64,000 nt of DNA from Melieria omissa. Lineage: Eukaryota > Arthropoda > Insecta > Diptera > Ulidiidae. Below are positions 24,101 through 33,784 of this stretch, one piece after another; within the stretch, counting starts at the first letter, position 1; every line of letters starts with the position of its first letter. Made by a program: the position numbers and the translations under genes. The stretch lies in the NCBI GenBank assembly GCA_963971225.1, contig OZ020269.1, positions 39,019,264 to 39,083,263 on the forward strand. Reading direction: 5' to 3'. The notes under the pieces are model-generated. The model was not told the origin of the DNA, ran no database searches, and worked only from the letters and a program-made list of their open reading frames with translations.

Positions 24101-27100
24101 CTATGCCATGCCAAGGCTTCCCACTTGTAAATGTAGTTGTTAAGTAAGCGAGAAAACATCGTATCTCGGAAACTACTGAACCGATTTAAATTATTTATTC
24201 AGCGATCGCCAAAATTCTTGAATACAAAAAATACAAAATTAATTAAGGTTCAGAAATTCACCACCAGAGGGCGTCCCCATACGATCGGATTTGTGACGTT
24301 GTCAACTTTTTCTACAAAGCAAAAATCAAAATGTGTATTCAAAATCCCAACCTTCCCATTTTGTATTGCGGAACATCGAAAAATCGTCCACTAAATCATG
24401 TCCAATGTACATACAAATGAACATATATATTTATGTTGCTTGGAATTTTATTTTCAAATACGCTCGCCTATAAATTTAAACATGGGTATTTATGGAGTTA
24501 TTGTCCAATACATATGAAATAAGACAATTTTTCGCATTACAAAAAATACACATAATCCGTAAAATCCCTTGTGTGTCCTTTGTAAATAAATTGAATTTAT
24601 TGAACTATAGGTTTCGTTCATTCAGTATTCAATTTACCTGTAATGATACATGTGAGAAGGTCAACGTAGAATCGGCAGACGCTATTACCCCATGTTCGTT
24701 CGTTACAGATATTGGAACATTATTTTTATACCATATGATCTTTGGATCCGGAAACCCTCCTGGAGGTTCGCAGTGTAGTTCTGCCTTAGAACCACTTTCT
24801 ACCTTTAAGGATGTTGGAGATGTCACGAAGTGTTTTCTTATATCTGTAAGAGTAAAAGAGTAATGTGTCAATATGTTTCAATCGGTATTTTCAAAAATGT
24901 ATTAGCTACAGAGCAGAGTTCCACGCATGTTATTTTTAGACATTTTCAGTTTCATTTTTCAAACCTCAAATTTTCAGGTGATGCAAAAAATGTTGATCCT
25001 GCAGAAACAATCCAATCAACATAAAAACAGTTATATGGTAATGACATTTTTGAAGTACTAGAGATGTGTAGTGTGAACTGATTTATGGATTATAGCAAAT
25101 TTTTGAAAATTTTGAATTTTAACAACACCTTCTTGGATTCGGTTACTATCCAGCGGTCTTTTGAGTTTAGCGAATTGCCAAAAGTCACACGGATCTAAAT
25201 TAGCAAATACGTGGGTTGTGGAACGATATGACTCAAATTTTTGGCGAAATGGTCACGATGAACGAGTGCAGTGTGAAATGATGCAAAACCTAAAAGTTGT
25301 AAAAATCAAAAAATTCACTTTTTATGTCGTACAAAACCAAGCATAACTGAAACACTAACGACATTTATGACTTGAAATTTGCATGTTTTATACATGGATT
25401 TCCTCTTCATAAGGAAGGAAGTTAGACTTGGTAGGTAGGGGAAGTGGCTGCGCCAAGGAGGAGTCCACTCATGCCATGAAGACCTATAATAGCATAATAC
25501 CGCCCACTCATTGAACCAGTTTGAGCTTCACACGAACCTTAGTAGACTGCGGATAGTCTTATCCAGCTAGATCGCCTAGACCCAGTGCCAATGTGACGCG
25601 AAACTAGAAGGGATCACGGTTACTAATTCGGTCAAACCATACAATACAATACAAAACAGGCCCCACGGTTGATAAGGGATCGTAGAAAAAAATGCAAGAA
25701 CTATAAAAATGCCAGAGCAAGAGTTGCGTTTCCGTTATAAGTTTATTTGCAATTTAAATATTTTGTATTTCTTGTTTTTCTTCTGATTAAAAAATTATAC
25801 TCTTACGGAAAAAGTTCATAAGCACGTCGACATGTGATTCGATATGGTTTTATTTAAGTTTTTATTAACAGTCATGAATGACAAAATGTTTGAGACGCTT
25901 TAATTGCAACTCTGCATTTTAAAAAAGGGCAACTTTCCACTACTGTTTTTGCTCCACTTGAAACGGCAAACTCAATGGAACAAATACTTAAGAAAATGTA
26001 ACCGAATATCCGTTGATTTTAACACATGAAGTAATGTAGCGCATGTTCTAATTACCACAGTTAGGACAAATGAGCACTTTAAGTTGCAAATCATTTAGTA
26101 ACCACTGATTAGGCACTAAAAACTGTCGGATGATAGCAAAATAAAAATTTACTTAAAATCGCTGCCCCTCCTAATTGCGCGTCACATTGTCACTGCTCTA
26201 GAGTCTAGACTATCGAAGTAAAAGTTGCGCAGGCAGTTCATCCTTCTTCTGTATAAAACAGAAATTTAGAAGAGAAAAATTATATTACCTTTGTATACTT
26301 ACATGCAATGTCAATTGTAGCTGATTGACTTTTGGTGACACCACGTGAAGACCAAGCATGGCATTCACATTTAAAAGGCCCCTTGCCAAAATATTCGTCT
26401 ACTAAGTCTCGATGTATGATTGCTGTTACCTCTTCTACATGAACACCCGTGTGTGGATCAACATGTTTGTCGTGAGTTGATGGTGGTGGTTGAGAACTCC
26501 CACTGCATTTAAAATGTAGCTGTAAAAGAATTTTCATTCAGTTAGTACAAATAATTCTTTACTATTATATACCCATATATACACCCCGTCTTAAAATTAT
26601 AACCGAAATTTTTTAGTAAATCAGAAAAAGTAGCCCATTTCTTACACTCATTTACCAAATGCCACGTGGCACAGAGTTGACAGAGCGTGGAAAAGGGCAA
26701 ATCGAAGCGTATTTTTCGGAAAAAAGTTTTTTCGAGAAATATGTCCCTTAATCGGGAGAAGTGATCGAGTTATGCGGAATTTTTTGCAAGATAAGGAAAA
26801 TTATTGATCCAAAAACCCTCAGCGTGGACGCAAAAAACTTCTCGGCGATTCTGAAGTGCGTCGTATTTTAAGAACTGCTAGCAACAGCACGAAAAGCTTG
26901 CGAGAATTAAGGTACAATGCGACTTGGATGTTTCTCGAAGTCCAATTCACCGCGTTTTAAAGGGTTCCGAGAACATTCAGTTTTCCAAAATGAAACCAAC
27001 ACCTCGACTAACCAGCAAACATAAGGAGAAACGAAAACAATTCGCTCGTAGCAATATGGCACGTAATTGGAATCAGGTATGGTTTTCGTAAAAATTTTAG

Positions 27101-29046
27101 CTTTTTGTACATTTACGATTTCTTAAAATGATCATTTAAGATAATCATTTCTGATGAGAAGAAGTTCAATCTGGATGGCTCAGATGGCTATAATGGATAC
27201 TGGCGGGATATACGAAACGAACTCAGATATTTTTCAAAAAGAAATTTCGTTGGTGCGTAATGGTATGGGGCGCAGTTAGTGTCCTTGGAGAGCTCAATCT
27301 CTACTTTCCAACCATTCGGATTAACTCAGAAGAATATGTGTGTTAACTAGAAATTTATTGCCATTTCTGAATGAACATGCGGGCGAAACACTCGTATTTC
27401 AACAAGACAATGCGGCATGCCACGCATCACGAGCCACTTTGCGTTGGTTTCAAAGCCATAACATTAGCGTTCTTGACTAGTCACCACTTTCTCCTAACCT
27501 CAGTATAATGGAAAATATGTGGGGTGCCTTAGTACGCATTGTTTATGGGGAAATACCCAATACTCAACGAAGGAAGAGCTGCAAGAAGCTATTTTGCAAG
27601 CTTGGGACTCATTCAGCCAACAGCAAGTCCAAAATTTATTTGTCTCAATGTCAAATAGAGTTTTTGAGCTTATAGAAAAAATGGAAACATAACCCATTAC
27701 TAAAATTAACAATACAAATTTATTCTGATCAAAAAATTAAATGCGGTTATAATTTTGAAACAGCGGTATTCCCCGCATGTAAATTTGTTTGTGTGTGAAT
27801 GTTGTTTTCGATTGAATTTCGATTCGAAACCGATACTTTCCAGTTGAAATAAAAATCACCACATCAAGCATCGAAATCAAAATTTTTGTACAAACGAATT
27901 TTACTTCAAGTAAATAAAGAACAAACATAATATAAATAAATAAATAGGTACCTTGTTATTAATAAAAAAAACAATTCACTCATTTTTTAAAACATAAACA
28001 TAAAAAAATCACCCTTTCGTACCTTACTCGCTAATATTTAAAATTAAATAATTTAATATTATATTCTAAAAAAACAAGCTTTTCACTCGCTATACAATAA
28101 CATAAACTGTAAAAATATTCTGGAAAGTTTCGGTTTCGACCGTTCGGGCATTTTTTGGCCGAAACTGAAACCGAAACCACTTATTTGGGCCGAAACTGAA
28201 ACCGAATATTCGGTCGGACACTAATTTTAACTTTACTAGAGATGAGTTATTATGTGAAGTTAAGTAGCTCTCTCCTTAGTTTAGTATTTCCGGCATATGT
28301 AACTTCAGCAAGATGCGTGCCACAAGATGCGTTGCCTTTTTAAGTTTTATTTGGCTGAATGGTTAATTTCAAACAATAATTCGATAATTAATGAAAAATA
28401 ATAATAAGTTAGAATGTATTTATGATACTCATAGTGTGCGAGACAAATAACCACCTACCTGAAGCGCATGTGCGGCTTTACATTTCAATACAGCTGGTCG
28501 ATTTTTTATTACAAAAGCATTTTCTGGCTCGGTCAAAAATACTGGCAATGCATTGCCTGTTTCAACTGCATTTAGTTTCCCAAGTAGGGTGGCAGAAGAT
28601 CTCTCTTCGTACTCCACATTTTCATACTTTTGTATGTCAGCACTATTTCTGGTAGAAGTAGCATTGTCCTCCTTTGGTTTAAGATGACTATCAGCACTAA
28701 TAGAATCACCGTTTGATGTATCCTTATAATGCAGCGGTTCTGTTGTATGGATTTGCCTTTTTTCGCTATGGAATGTTAAATCGGAATTAGTTAAGAACTC
28801 TACGTTTTCGCCATATGACTCTCCGCGCACAAATCGCGCTAGCTTTAATTGAAACGCAGTGTTGTTTGAAGGGCTGTGCAATTGGAATACCGGTATTTCG
28901 AGGGGCTCTTTGATTTGAATCATATCCGGGTCGTATTTCGTTGAATTGGGAGTCACATTATGGGAAACATTAGCCACTGCCAGAATCTTCAAAAGCGTTA
29001 CAAAGCTGATTAAAAATGTATCACTGCTTCGAGTTGATTTCATCAT
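13856..29046 (-). CDS. unc5: Netrin receptor UNC-5, complete ten-exon gene
   Basis: Type I membrane receptor for Netrin that mediates repulsive axon and cell guidance. Coding exons are 29046-28459, 26519-26303, 24843-24638, 22622-22544, 20844-20674, 16412-16149, 15775-15647, 15582-15408, 15331-15258 and 15195-13856. All have GT/AG junctions and matching phases and sum to 3243 nt (1080 aa plus stop), close to fly Unc5. Domains in order: signal peptide (1 to about 27), Ig1 (about 165-270), Ig2 (about 270-363), two thrombospondin type 1 repeats (about 364-508), one membrane helix (about 515-537), then ZU5 (about 665-770), UPA (about 790-930) and Death domain (about 985-1075). The start is the first ATG of an open exon, with a second ATG as the next codon. 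No frameshift or internal stop is seen. Introns 1 and 3-5 are full of mobile elements. Confidence 0.97.
15258..15331 (-). CDS. unc5: unc5 coding exon 9: linker
   Basis: A 74-nt exon reading [20 protein letters not shown], joined in frame between exons 8 and 10. Confidence 0.9.
15408..15582 (-). CDS. unc5: unc5 coding exon 8: juxtamembrane region
   Basis: 175 nt of cytoplasmic linker with several tyrosines ([17 protein letters not shown]). Tyrosines of this region are phosphorylation sites in UNC5 proteins generally. Which ones matter here is not shown by sequence. Confidence 0.92.
15647..15775 (-). CDS. unc5: unc5 coding exon 7: transmembrane helix
   Basis: 129 nt encoding [20 protein letters not shown] followed by a basic stop-transfer segment (YCARRS). 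Confidence 0.95.
15885..16048. repeat. hAT-like terminus in unc5 intron 6
   Basis: GGCGGGCCGCA occurs twice (near 15892 and 15998), and GTTGCTCATCCCTG near 16030 resembles a common hAT end. No opposite end or duplication was found. Confidence 0.3.
16149..16412 (-). CDS. unc5: unc5 coding exon 6: thrombospondin repeat 2 with acidic insert
   Basis: 264 nt. [16 protein letters not shown] starts the second TSP1 repeat. Between RRRKC and the later cysteines lies a long acidic and asparagine/serine-rich loop ([18 protein letters not shown] and on), longer than a standard TSP1 repeat needs. Confidence 0.95.
16588..17182. mobile_element. CAGCC MITE with tRNA-like module, copy 1
   Basis: 595 bp in unc5 intron 5, with ends CAGCCCGATTCTGTACA and the inverse of CAGCCTGATTCTGTGCA. 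The subterminal parts are rich in CTTGATAAA and TTGACAA motifs. Flanks are TAT and TAA, so the duplication is imperfect. It is near-identical along its whole length to copies 2 and 3. Confidence 0.85.
16899..16972 (-). tRNA. tRNA-like pol III unit in MITE copy 1
   Basis: On minus, box A TAGCCCAGCGGG (16964-16953) and box B GGTTCGAATCC (16921-16911) both match the tRNA consensus with tRNA-like spacing. A run of eight T follows (16883-16876). The anticodon loop contains CAT, but the anticodon and acceptor stems pair poorly, so this is a tRNA-derived promoter module and not a working tRNA. Confidence 0.65.
17207..17474. mobile_element. CAGCC MITE, short inverted copy lacking the tRNA module
   Basis: 268 bp flanked by TAA (17204-17206, 17475-17477). 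It is the inverse of the outer parts of the longer copies. The central segment with the tRNA-like unit is missing. It lies 24 bp from copy 1 in opposite orientation. Confidence 0.85.
17771..17924. mobile_element. 154-bp hAT MITE
   Basis: CCTCGCGT is duplicated at 17763-17770 and 17925-17932. The ends CAGGCGCGGATTCAG and CTGAATCCGCCACTG are inverted, with G/C homopolymer tracts inside. An 8-bp duplication and a CAG end are hAT hallmarks. In unc5 intron 5. Confidence 0.85.
18075..18531 (+). mobile_element. Mariner-like deletion derivative
   Basis: TA-flanked, with inverted ends GGGGTTTTCCAACAAGAGG (18076) and its partner to 18530. Inside, plus strand, is the end of an IS630-type transposase: [19 protein letters not shown] to [12 protein letters not shown], stop at 18424-18426. 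The rest of the transposase is deleted. In unc5 intron 5. Confidence 0.8.
19103..19697. mobile_element. CAGCC MITE with tRNA-like module, copy 2
   Basis: 595 bp flanked on both sides by TAA. Same structure and orientation as copy 1. Confidence 0.9.
19414..19487 (-). tRNA. tRNA-like pol III unit in MITE copy 2
   Basis: Box A TAGCCCAGCGGG is intact (19479-19468). Box B is GGATCGAATCC, one base off consensus. A T-run follows on minus (19398-19391). Confidence 0.6.
19762..20355. mobile_element. CAGCC MITE with tRNA-like module, copy 3
   Basis: 594 bp flanked on both sides by TTA. Same orientation as copies 1 and 2, and 64 bp from copy 2. Confidence 0.9.
20073..20146 (-). tRNA. tRNA-like pol III unit in MITE copy 3
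   Basis: Both boxes are intact (box A 20138-20127, box B 20096-20086), and a nine-T run follows on minus (20057-20049). Same weak anticodon and acceptor pairing as in copy 1. Confidence 0.65.
20674..20844 (-). CDS. unc5: unc5 coding exon 5: thrombospondin repeat 1
   Basis: 171 nt. GGWSAWSPW is the WxxW core of a TSP type 1 repeat, followed by [12 protein letters not shown] and paired cysteines. Confidence 0.95.
20982..22474. mobile_element. hAT-like MITE in unc5 intron 4, host of a nested MITE
   Basis: GTTCGTAC is duplicated at 20974-20981 and 22475-22482. The ends TGGGCATCGCAAT and ATTGCGATCCCTA are inverted. Its own length is about 758 bp once the inner insertion is removed. The outer parts are full of CCCGGGAT-type motifs. 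Confidence 0.85.
21312..22042. mobile_element. TTAA-flanked piggyBac-like MITE, nested
   Basis: 731 bp with ends GGGGGGAGTACACTTTGA and its inverse, exactly flanked by TTAA (21308-21311, 22043-22046), the piggyBac target. It has no transposase. A GC-rich patch (about 21828-21900) contrasts with the AT-rich rest. It sits inside the hAT MITE. Confidence 0.85.
22544..22622 (-). CDS. unc5: unc5 coding exon 4: end of Ig2
   Basis: A 79-nt exon reading [19 protein letters not shown], the typical YxC strand of an Ig domain. The donor leaves one base for exon 5. Confidence 0.95.
22989..23400 (+). repeat. Solo LTR 1 (Gypsy family) in unc5 intron 3
   Basis: 412 bp, TG...CA, flanked by ATAT (22985-22988, 23401-23404). 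Contains TATAAAA at 23191 and AATAAA near 23296. It ends TTTTCGTAACA like the 3' LTR at 58796-59227. Opposite in direction to unc5. Confidence 0.85.
23452..23892 (+). repeat. Solo LTR 2 (Gypsy family) in unc5 intron 3
   Basis: 441 bp, starting TGATACGATGAGAAA and ending TTTTCGTAACA, flanked by ATAT (23448-23451, 23893-23896). Contains TATAAAA at 23682. Same family and orientation as solo LTR 1. Confidence 0.85.
23897..24637. other. unc5 intron 3, remainder
   Basis: Two related stretches mentioning ACCCTATCTCCAA (near 23901) and ACCCGCTATCTCCAA (near 24048) suggest an old local duplication. No gene or element ends. Confidence 0.4.
24638..24843 (-). CDS. unc5: unc5 coding exon 3: start of Ig2
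   Basis: 206 nt. It reads [20 protein letters not shown], then [20 protein letters not shown], the first half of a C2-type Ig domain. It ends in phase 0. Confidence 0.95.
25430..25665 (+). repeat. Possible LINE or SINE 3' end in unc5 intron 2
   Basis: A GC-richer block in AT-rich surroundings, ending in an ACAAT-type tail (ATACAATACAATACAAAAC). The tail suggests the 3' end of a retroposon. No coding or tRNA-like part was seen. Confidence 0.35.
26303..26519 (-). CDS. unc5: unc5 coding exon 2: rest of Ig1
   Basis: 217 nt. FKCSGSS opens the exon, and [19 protein letters not shown] carries the second Ig cysteine region. The donor is GTAAGT with one base carried into exon 3. Confidence 0.95.
26580..27768 (+). 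pseudogene. Dead Tc1-like element in unc5 intron 1
   Basis: Inverted ends share CAAAATTATAACCG-like sequence and TA flanks. The plus-strand interior gives transposase pieces in shifting frames: [20 protein letters not shown] near 26660, [20 protein letters not shown] near 27385 with the second catalytic Asp, and [14 protein letters not shown] near 27494. Many stops and frameshifts, so long inactive. Tc3-like by resemblance. Confidence 0.75.
28130..28225. repeat. GAAACCGAA-type simple repeat
   Basis: Repeated AAACTGAAACCGAA units; a similar segment occurs near 55850-55990. Likely part of a dispersed repeat. Confidence 0.4.
28459..29046 (-). CDS. unc5: unc5 coding exon 1: signal peptide, N-region, start of Ig1
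   Basis: The exon has 196 codons, phase 0 at the donor. A short charged N-terminus and a hydrophobic run ([17 protein letters not shown]) make a signal peptide. A long serine- and acid-rich stretch with several NxS/T sites follows before [18 protein letters not shown] opens the first Ig domain. The 5' UTR above 29046 is not delimited. Confidence 0.95.
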
Positions 29047-29290
29047 TAAAATTGATTCCTTTTTTAATTTTTAGTCATTCGAGTATACGTTCACTTGACT
29101 TTGTGGATGAAACTCTTTAGCTGTTAAAAATCATCAAGCTCTTAATGACAAATCCGTAGGTCGAATTCAGTTGTTGATGACTGTAAGAATATGGAAAAAT
29201 ACAAACGATTAATTATTTGGATACATTTCACATTTTGAACCGATTTTACTAATATTTCTTCATACATGTACAGATGTTCAAATTTGTAGT
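29047..29290 (-). promoter_or_regulatory. unc5 upstream and 5' UTR region
   Basis: Directly upstream of the unc5 start codon and free of transposon signatures. I cannot place a TATA box, initiator or 5' UTR splice site with confidence. Confidence 0.3.
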
Positions 29291-29344
29291 GTTGTACTAA
29301 TTGAGCAGAAATCCAATTTTATTAGGTTTTTAGATAAAAAGTTA

Positions 29345-29575
29345 TTTTATTTTTCAACGTAGTCTCCTTTGAGATCTATACACTTAGCCCAACGTTTCTC
29401 CAGTTTTTTTATCCCTTCCGAAAAATATGATTTGTCGAGGTCTTCAAAATAGGCATTTGTTTGTGAGATGACTTCGTCATTGGAGGCAAATCTCTTTCCG
29501 CCGAGCCATTTCTTCAAGTTTGGGAACAAGAAATAGTCACTGGGGGGCTAGATCGGGTGAATAGGCGGGATGAGG
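29345..29575 (-). pseudogene. Mariner transposase C-terminal fragment
   Basis: On minus, FPNLKKWLGGKRFASNDEVI to ALKGDYV-like end (stop at 29347), the usual mariner C-terminus following the third catalytic Asp. The rest of the transposase is deleted. It lies about 300 bp upstream of unc5. Confidence 0.75.
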
Positions 29576-30202
29576 GAGCAATTCGTAGCCCAATTCATGG
29601 ATTTTTGCCATGGAAACTGCACATGTGCACCCGTGCACACAAAATTCACTTTTTTCCATTTTCTTCTCAGTCAACGCGGTAGTCTGATATTAACGGCTGT
29701 CAATAATAACAAACTAAATGTCGCAGCTTGTTCAATTTTTGACAAGAGTCAACTGACAGATGACTGTTGACGGGAGCAGTGTTGCGATTTCAATTAAGAG
29801 GCTCACACATAGATTTTCACTAGAAAATAATAAATTTGTTTAATTGTAAGCCAAGAGCATAATTTGGCTTAAGATCCTCTTGAGTACTTCAGACCAAAAG
29901 ATAATTAGGTCCTTTTGAAGCATAGCATTAGAGGTAAAAGCCATTTTTGCAGACATTCAGTAACATAAAAGTCTTGTTTATTGTAACAGTACCAACATGT
30001 GGTTCGCTTTACAAGCCATTCCTAGTTCTCTAATGAATTCGACAGAACACACAACACTGTTCAAAAGAATCTAGTATAATATGCTTTTTAAAGGTGAAGA
30101 GCTTTAAACTGAAATCAAATCCAGAGAACTGAAAATTTATCTCATTAGAAAGATAACGTATGGCATAAGTGTTTTAATATAACTTCGAGCGGGGTGTTTT
30201 AA

Positions 30203-30917
30203 GGGGTCATTCTCATGTGAAATTTTATAAAAATAAATTTTTTTTTTAACATATTTGGAATGTATCATCCTTGAAGAAGGTGCTGTCAAAATTTTCAAAA
30301 ATTTCAAGTATTTCGGCTTCTACAGACATTTATATAACGAGCTGTCAAGGATTCTAGCCGTTAGTCAAAACTTTAAACGTGTTTTTCTCGGAACGCCTTT
30401 TTTTGAAATGGCGGGGATGATTTAAACAAAACCATTCATCCGATCTCTCTGCGATTTTGTCACGTCATTCTATATACTGTTAGCTATCGCCCCTAGTAAA
30501 TTCACTCCGATATGTTAAAAATTTCATATTTTTTTTAATTGATAAAATCTTCAAAAACAACAATTTTTTACTGTTCTAACTTCCAATGCCTGCCATTTTG
30601 TGAGATTCTTATGAAAAATTCAAATTTACTACGGGCGAGAGGTACGTTCATACTGATTAAGAATTTCTTTGAAATTTATGTTTCAGATAATCCTGTGACT
30701 CAAAACAATCCCCGCCAGCTGACCATGACGCGGCAGAAGCCGTGTCTTTAATCAAAAAAAAGTGTTTGAAAAAATTAAAAACACTTTTTTTTTTTTTTGT
30801 ACCATAACAATGAATAAATTAAAGTAGAATATCTTTTTTTGATAATTCCTCGTATTCACAAAGGAAATAATTTCTGAAGAATGCCCATTTTTCCTGTCCG
30901 CGCATGAGAATGACCCC
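30203..30917. mobile_element. TTAA-flanked piggyBac-like MITE
   Basis: 715 bp with ends GGGGTCATTCTCATG and its inverse, flanked by TTAA (30199-30202, 30918-30921). Internal phrases such as TAAACGTGTTTTTCTCGGAA resemble TAAACGCGTTTATCTCGAAA in the MITE at 21312-22042, so the two are distant relatives. Confidence 0.8.
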
Positions 30918-31370
30918 TTAATATAAATGTTGCGCCGCTACGTTTTCAATCACATTTTTAAGCATACGAGATATGTATTTCGAATTTCCGGCTTTTTCAC
31001 ACAAACCAATGACTTTACATAACCCCAGAGAAAATCCAGAGGTGTTGCGTTGAATCCCATTATTTCGAGGGCCAATCGACTAGCATCAAGAAATAGTGCA
31101 TTCGCCAAATGTTACCATGAACGCACATTATTTACTTCAATTTAAAGTTCTACACAAAGTAAATAAAGGATTTACTTTGGTTCTATATCTCTAAAACAAA
31201 CACCCTATATGTTTTATCAATGCCGTCATTTAAGGGTTTATTTTTAAAAGGAAAATTCCTCGCTTCGGCCACCGACAAATACTTGGCTCCATATCAAACC
31301 CAGCGCAAAGTATTTATCGAAAACAAGCTGTATGGTATGCTCGAGTGTTTATAAATTGATTGGTTAATTA

Positions 31371-32537
31371 CACAGGGCAACAAATTTCGACTTTTGGTCG
31401 GCTTTTCTCGGTTTGACATCAGTTCTAGGGTAATTAGAGAGCGCTGATTTCGAATCCGCAAGTCGTTTTTAAAACTTAGTTTCCGTTTTCGCAAAAAATG
31501 GGCGTGTCACTTTGTTTGTTTGATTGTAATCTCTAAACCAAGAAACCGGTTGTCGTGATTTGCACTTTGTGTCATTTACAACACCTCACGGCTTCTTTTC
31601 CAATGTAATTTATTTTTATAAGTTTTACAATTCCGCGGGAATCGGACCTCAAAATCGGAAAATATGGAATTTCATGGCGTTTTATTTATTGTTGAAAAAC
31701 ATGCACATTTTTCGTAAATGAATTATCGAGTTATGTATAACACGAAAGCGGAAACATCAAGTAATACAACACAGCCAAATTTGTTGGCGTAAGTCACATT
31801 CTCAATGAAATAATTGCCACCACACCAATTAATTTGGCCGTGTTGTATTACTTGATGTTTCCGCTTTCTTGTTATACATAACTCGATACAAAATTTACGA
31901 AAAATGTGCATGTTTTTCAACATTAAATAAAACGCCATGAAATTCCATATTTTCTGACTTTGAGGTCCAATTGCCGCGGATTTTTAAAACTTATAAAATC
32001 GAAAAAGAAACCGGAAGGCACCTAATTTTTCAAGAAAAAAGTATGAAAATTGATGAAAATCACGATGGCACATTTTTGCTATTATTTCGATAAGAATGGG
32101 AACCACGCCAAATAATTTGGCTGTGTTGTATTATTTGATGTTTCCACTTTCGTTTAACAGCTAACTCATTAATAGGTTTAAGAAAAATGTGCATGTTTTT
32201 GACCATCCAAGAAAACGCCTTGAAATTCCATATTTTCCGACTTTGAGGTCCAATTACCGCGGAATTTTAAGACTTATAAAAATAAATTACATTGGAAAAG
32301 AAGCCGTGAGGTGTTGTAAATGCCACGAAGAGAAAACCATGTCAACCGGTTCGTTGATTTAGAAATTACAATCGAAAACGTGAAAAAAGTCGAGGAAAAT
32401 ACGAAAAAGTGACACGCCCAATTTTTGCGAAAACGGAAACTAAATTTTAAAAACGGCTTGCGGATTCGAAATCAGCGCCCTAGAACTGATGTCAAACCCA
32501 GAAAAGCCGACCAAAAGTCGAAATTTGTTGCCCTGTG
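31371..32537. mobile_element. CMC-like foldback element, 1167 bp
   Basis: Ends CACAGGGCAACAAATTTCGA and its inverse, flanked by TTA. Long arms include TGACATCAGTTCTAGG and its partner. The interior holds three versions of a module with AACATGCACATTTTTCTTAA-like sequence. A CAC end with a 3-bp TTA duplication suits the CACTA/Chapaev3 group; this is inference. No transposase. Confidence 0.75.
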
Positions 32538-32777
32538 TTATTTTTCTGCACAGTTGCTGCCTGAACGTTTTCGGCCGATTCTTTCCACCCTTTTTACTGT
32601 TCTTAATTATTGGCATGCACCAAAGGCATGCATTTTTTCGTGTTTGTTTAACAAACATAGCATTTTCTTTGTAGCAAAAACCACTTTAAAAAAATCTCTA
32701 TTTAATTCTATCAAACACACCTTAGATTGAGTTGTCGTTACAAAAAGTTACAATTCGAAGATATGATACGTCGGCTA

Positions 32778-32940
32778 TGAGGCGGATCTATTCATTTGAC
32801 GGTTAAGGTTCCTCTTTAATATGGTCCAATATCGTTCGATTGTGCACAGGTCTGGATGCAATTTGGAGGATTGCATCCTGGGGATAAAGCATTTTTCACT
32901 TTCATCATACCACTCCATAGCCTCACTTTCGTAATTGAAT
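32778..32940 (-). pseudogene. IS630-type (DD37E-like) transposase end fragment
   Basis: On minus: AMEWYDESEKCFIPRMQS, then CTIERYWTILKRNL. It lines up with EWYEGNCVTVVPKEA and PIEVYWAVMKRTL of the remnant at 56700-57400. A LINE tail has been inserted immediately upstream on the minus strand. Confidence 0.6.
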
Positions 32941-33780
32941 GTTTTTTTTTTTTTTTTTTTTTTTAAACTCGAACAAACGCGCAGGGGATGACCCCTATTA
33001 ATGCGAGGCATTGCGTTGGTTCAGGAAGGATATAAAGGTTAGGAGATAGGGTTGAGAGTGAAGTGGTTATGGACTCTTGCCTTGAACCCATCGAGATCAT
33101 AAGTGCTGGGGAAGATATCCGCAGGGAGACCATTCCACAGCCGCGCTGTGCGGGCCAGAAACGAACTTTCTCTGTAATGCGTAGTGCGCTGGAACATCGT
33201 TTCAACGTGGAATGCATGGGCGCCAGTGTTCAAACGGGTTGCCCGTGGGAATACCCGGAGTGATGGCATCAAACTGCTCATCTCCACTGAGCAATTGCCG
33301 AAAAAGTATCGGTAAAACAACACCACACACGCCACGTTTCGACGATGTTCCAAGGAGTCAATAGAGCTGGATGCCCTACTGTCCCCTATAAGTTTAATCG
33401 CACGGTTTTGCACCCGGTCCAGGAGCTCCAAATGGGTTTTTGAAGCCCCCGCCCATAGGTGCGAGTTAAACTCCATTTTAGGTCGGATATAGGTAGTGTA
33501 AATAATGCGGAGATCAGACGGAGTGAAATATTTTTTGCACCGCTTTAGGAAGCCGAGGCACTTGGCTGCTTCTTTCGACACGCCAAAAATATGATCGTTC
33601 CAGCGAAGATCGTTCTTAATGGACATGCCCAGAACATCAAGAGCTGCCGATTCCGCAATACCCACACCACCCATAACCAGGGATGTGTTGGGATGTGGGG
33701 AGACTCGTTTGTGAGATAAAAGGCAACATTGGGTCTTGCGGGGATTAAAAGAGTGGTGCCAGCAGGAGAGCAAGCGCTTC
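32941..33780 (-). pseudogene. 5'-truncated LINE with poly(A) tail
   Basis: The poly(T) at 32941-32964 on plus is the tail of a minus-strand element. The open frame 33773-33039 is the end of a reverse transcriptase: VLGMSIKNDLRWNDHI, CLGFLKRCKKYFTPSDLR, HRRNVACVVLFYRYFFGNCS, LWNGLPADIFP. This fits CR1/Jockey-group elements. The catalytic part is absent through 5' truncation, the usual result of incomplete target-primed reverse transcription. Confidence 0.8.
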
Positions 33781-33784
33781 AGTT

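Noticed and set aside
24629..24871. Open frame extending unc5 exon 3 on both sides
   Set aside because: The extra codons lie beyond good splice sites at 24843 and 24638 and do not keep phase.
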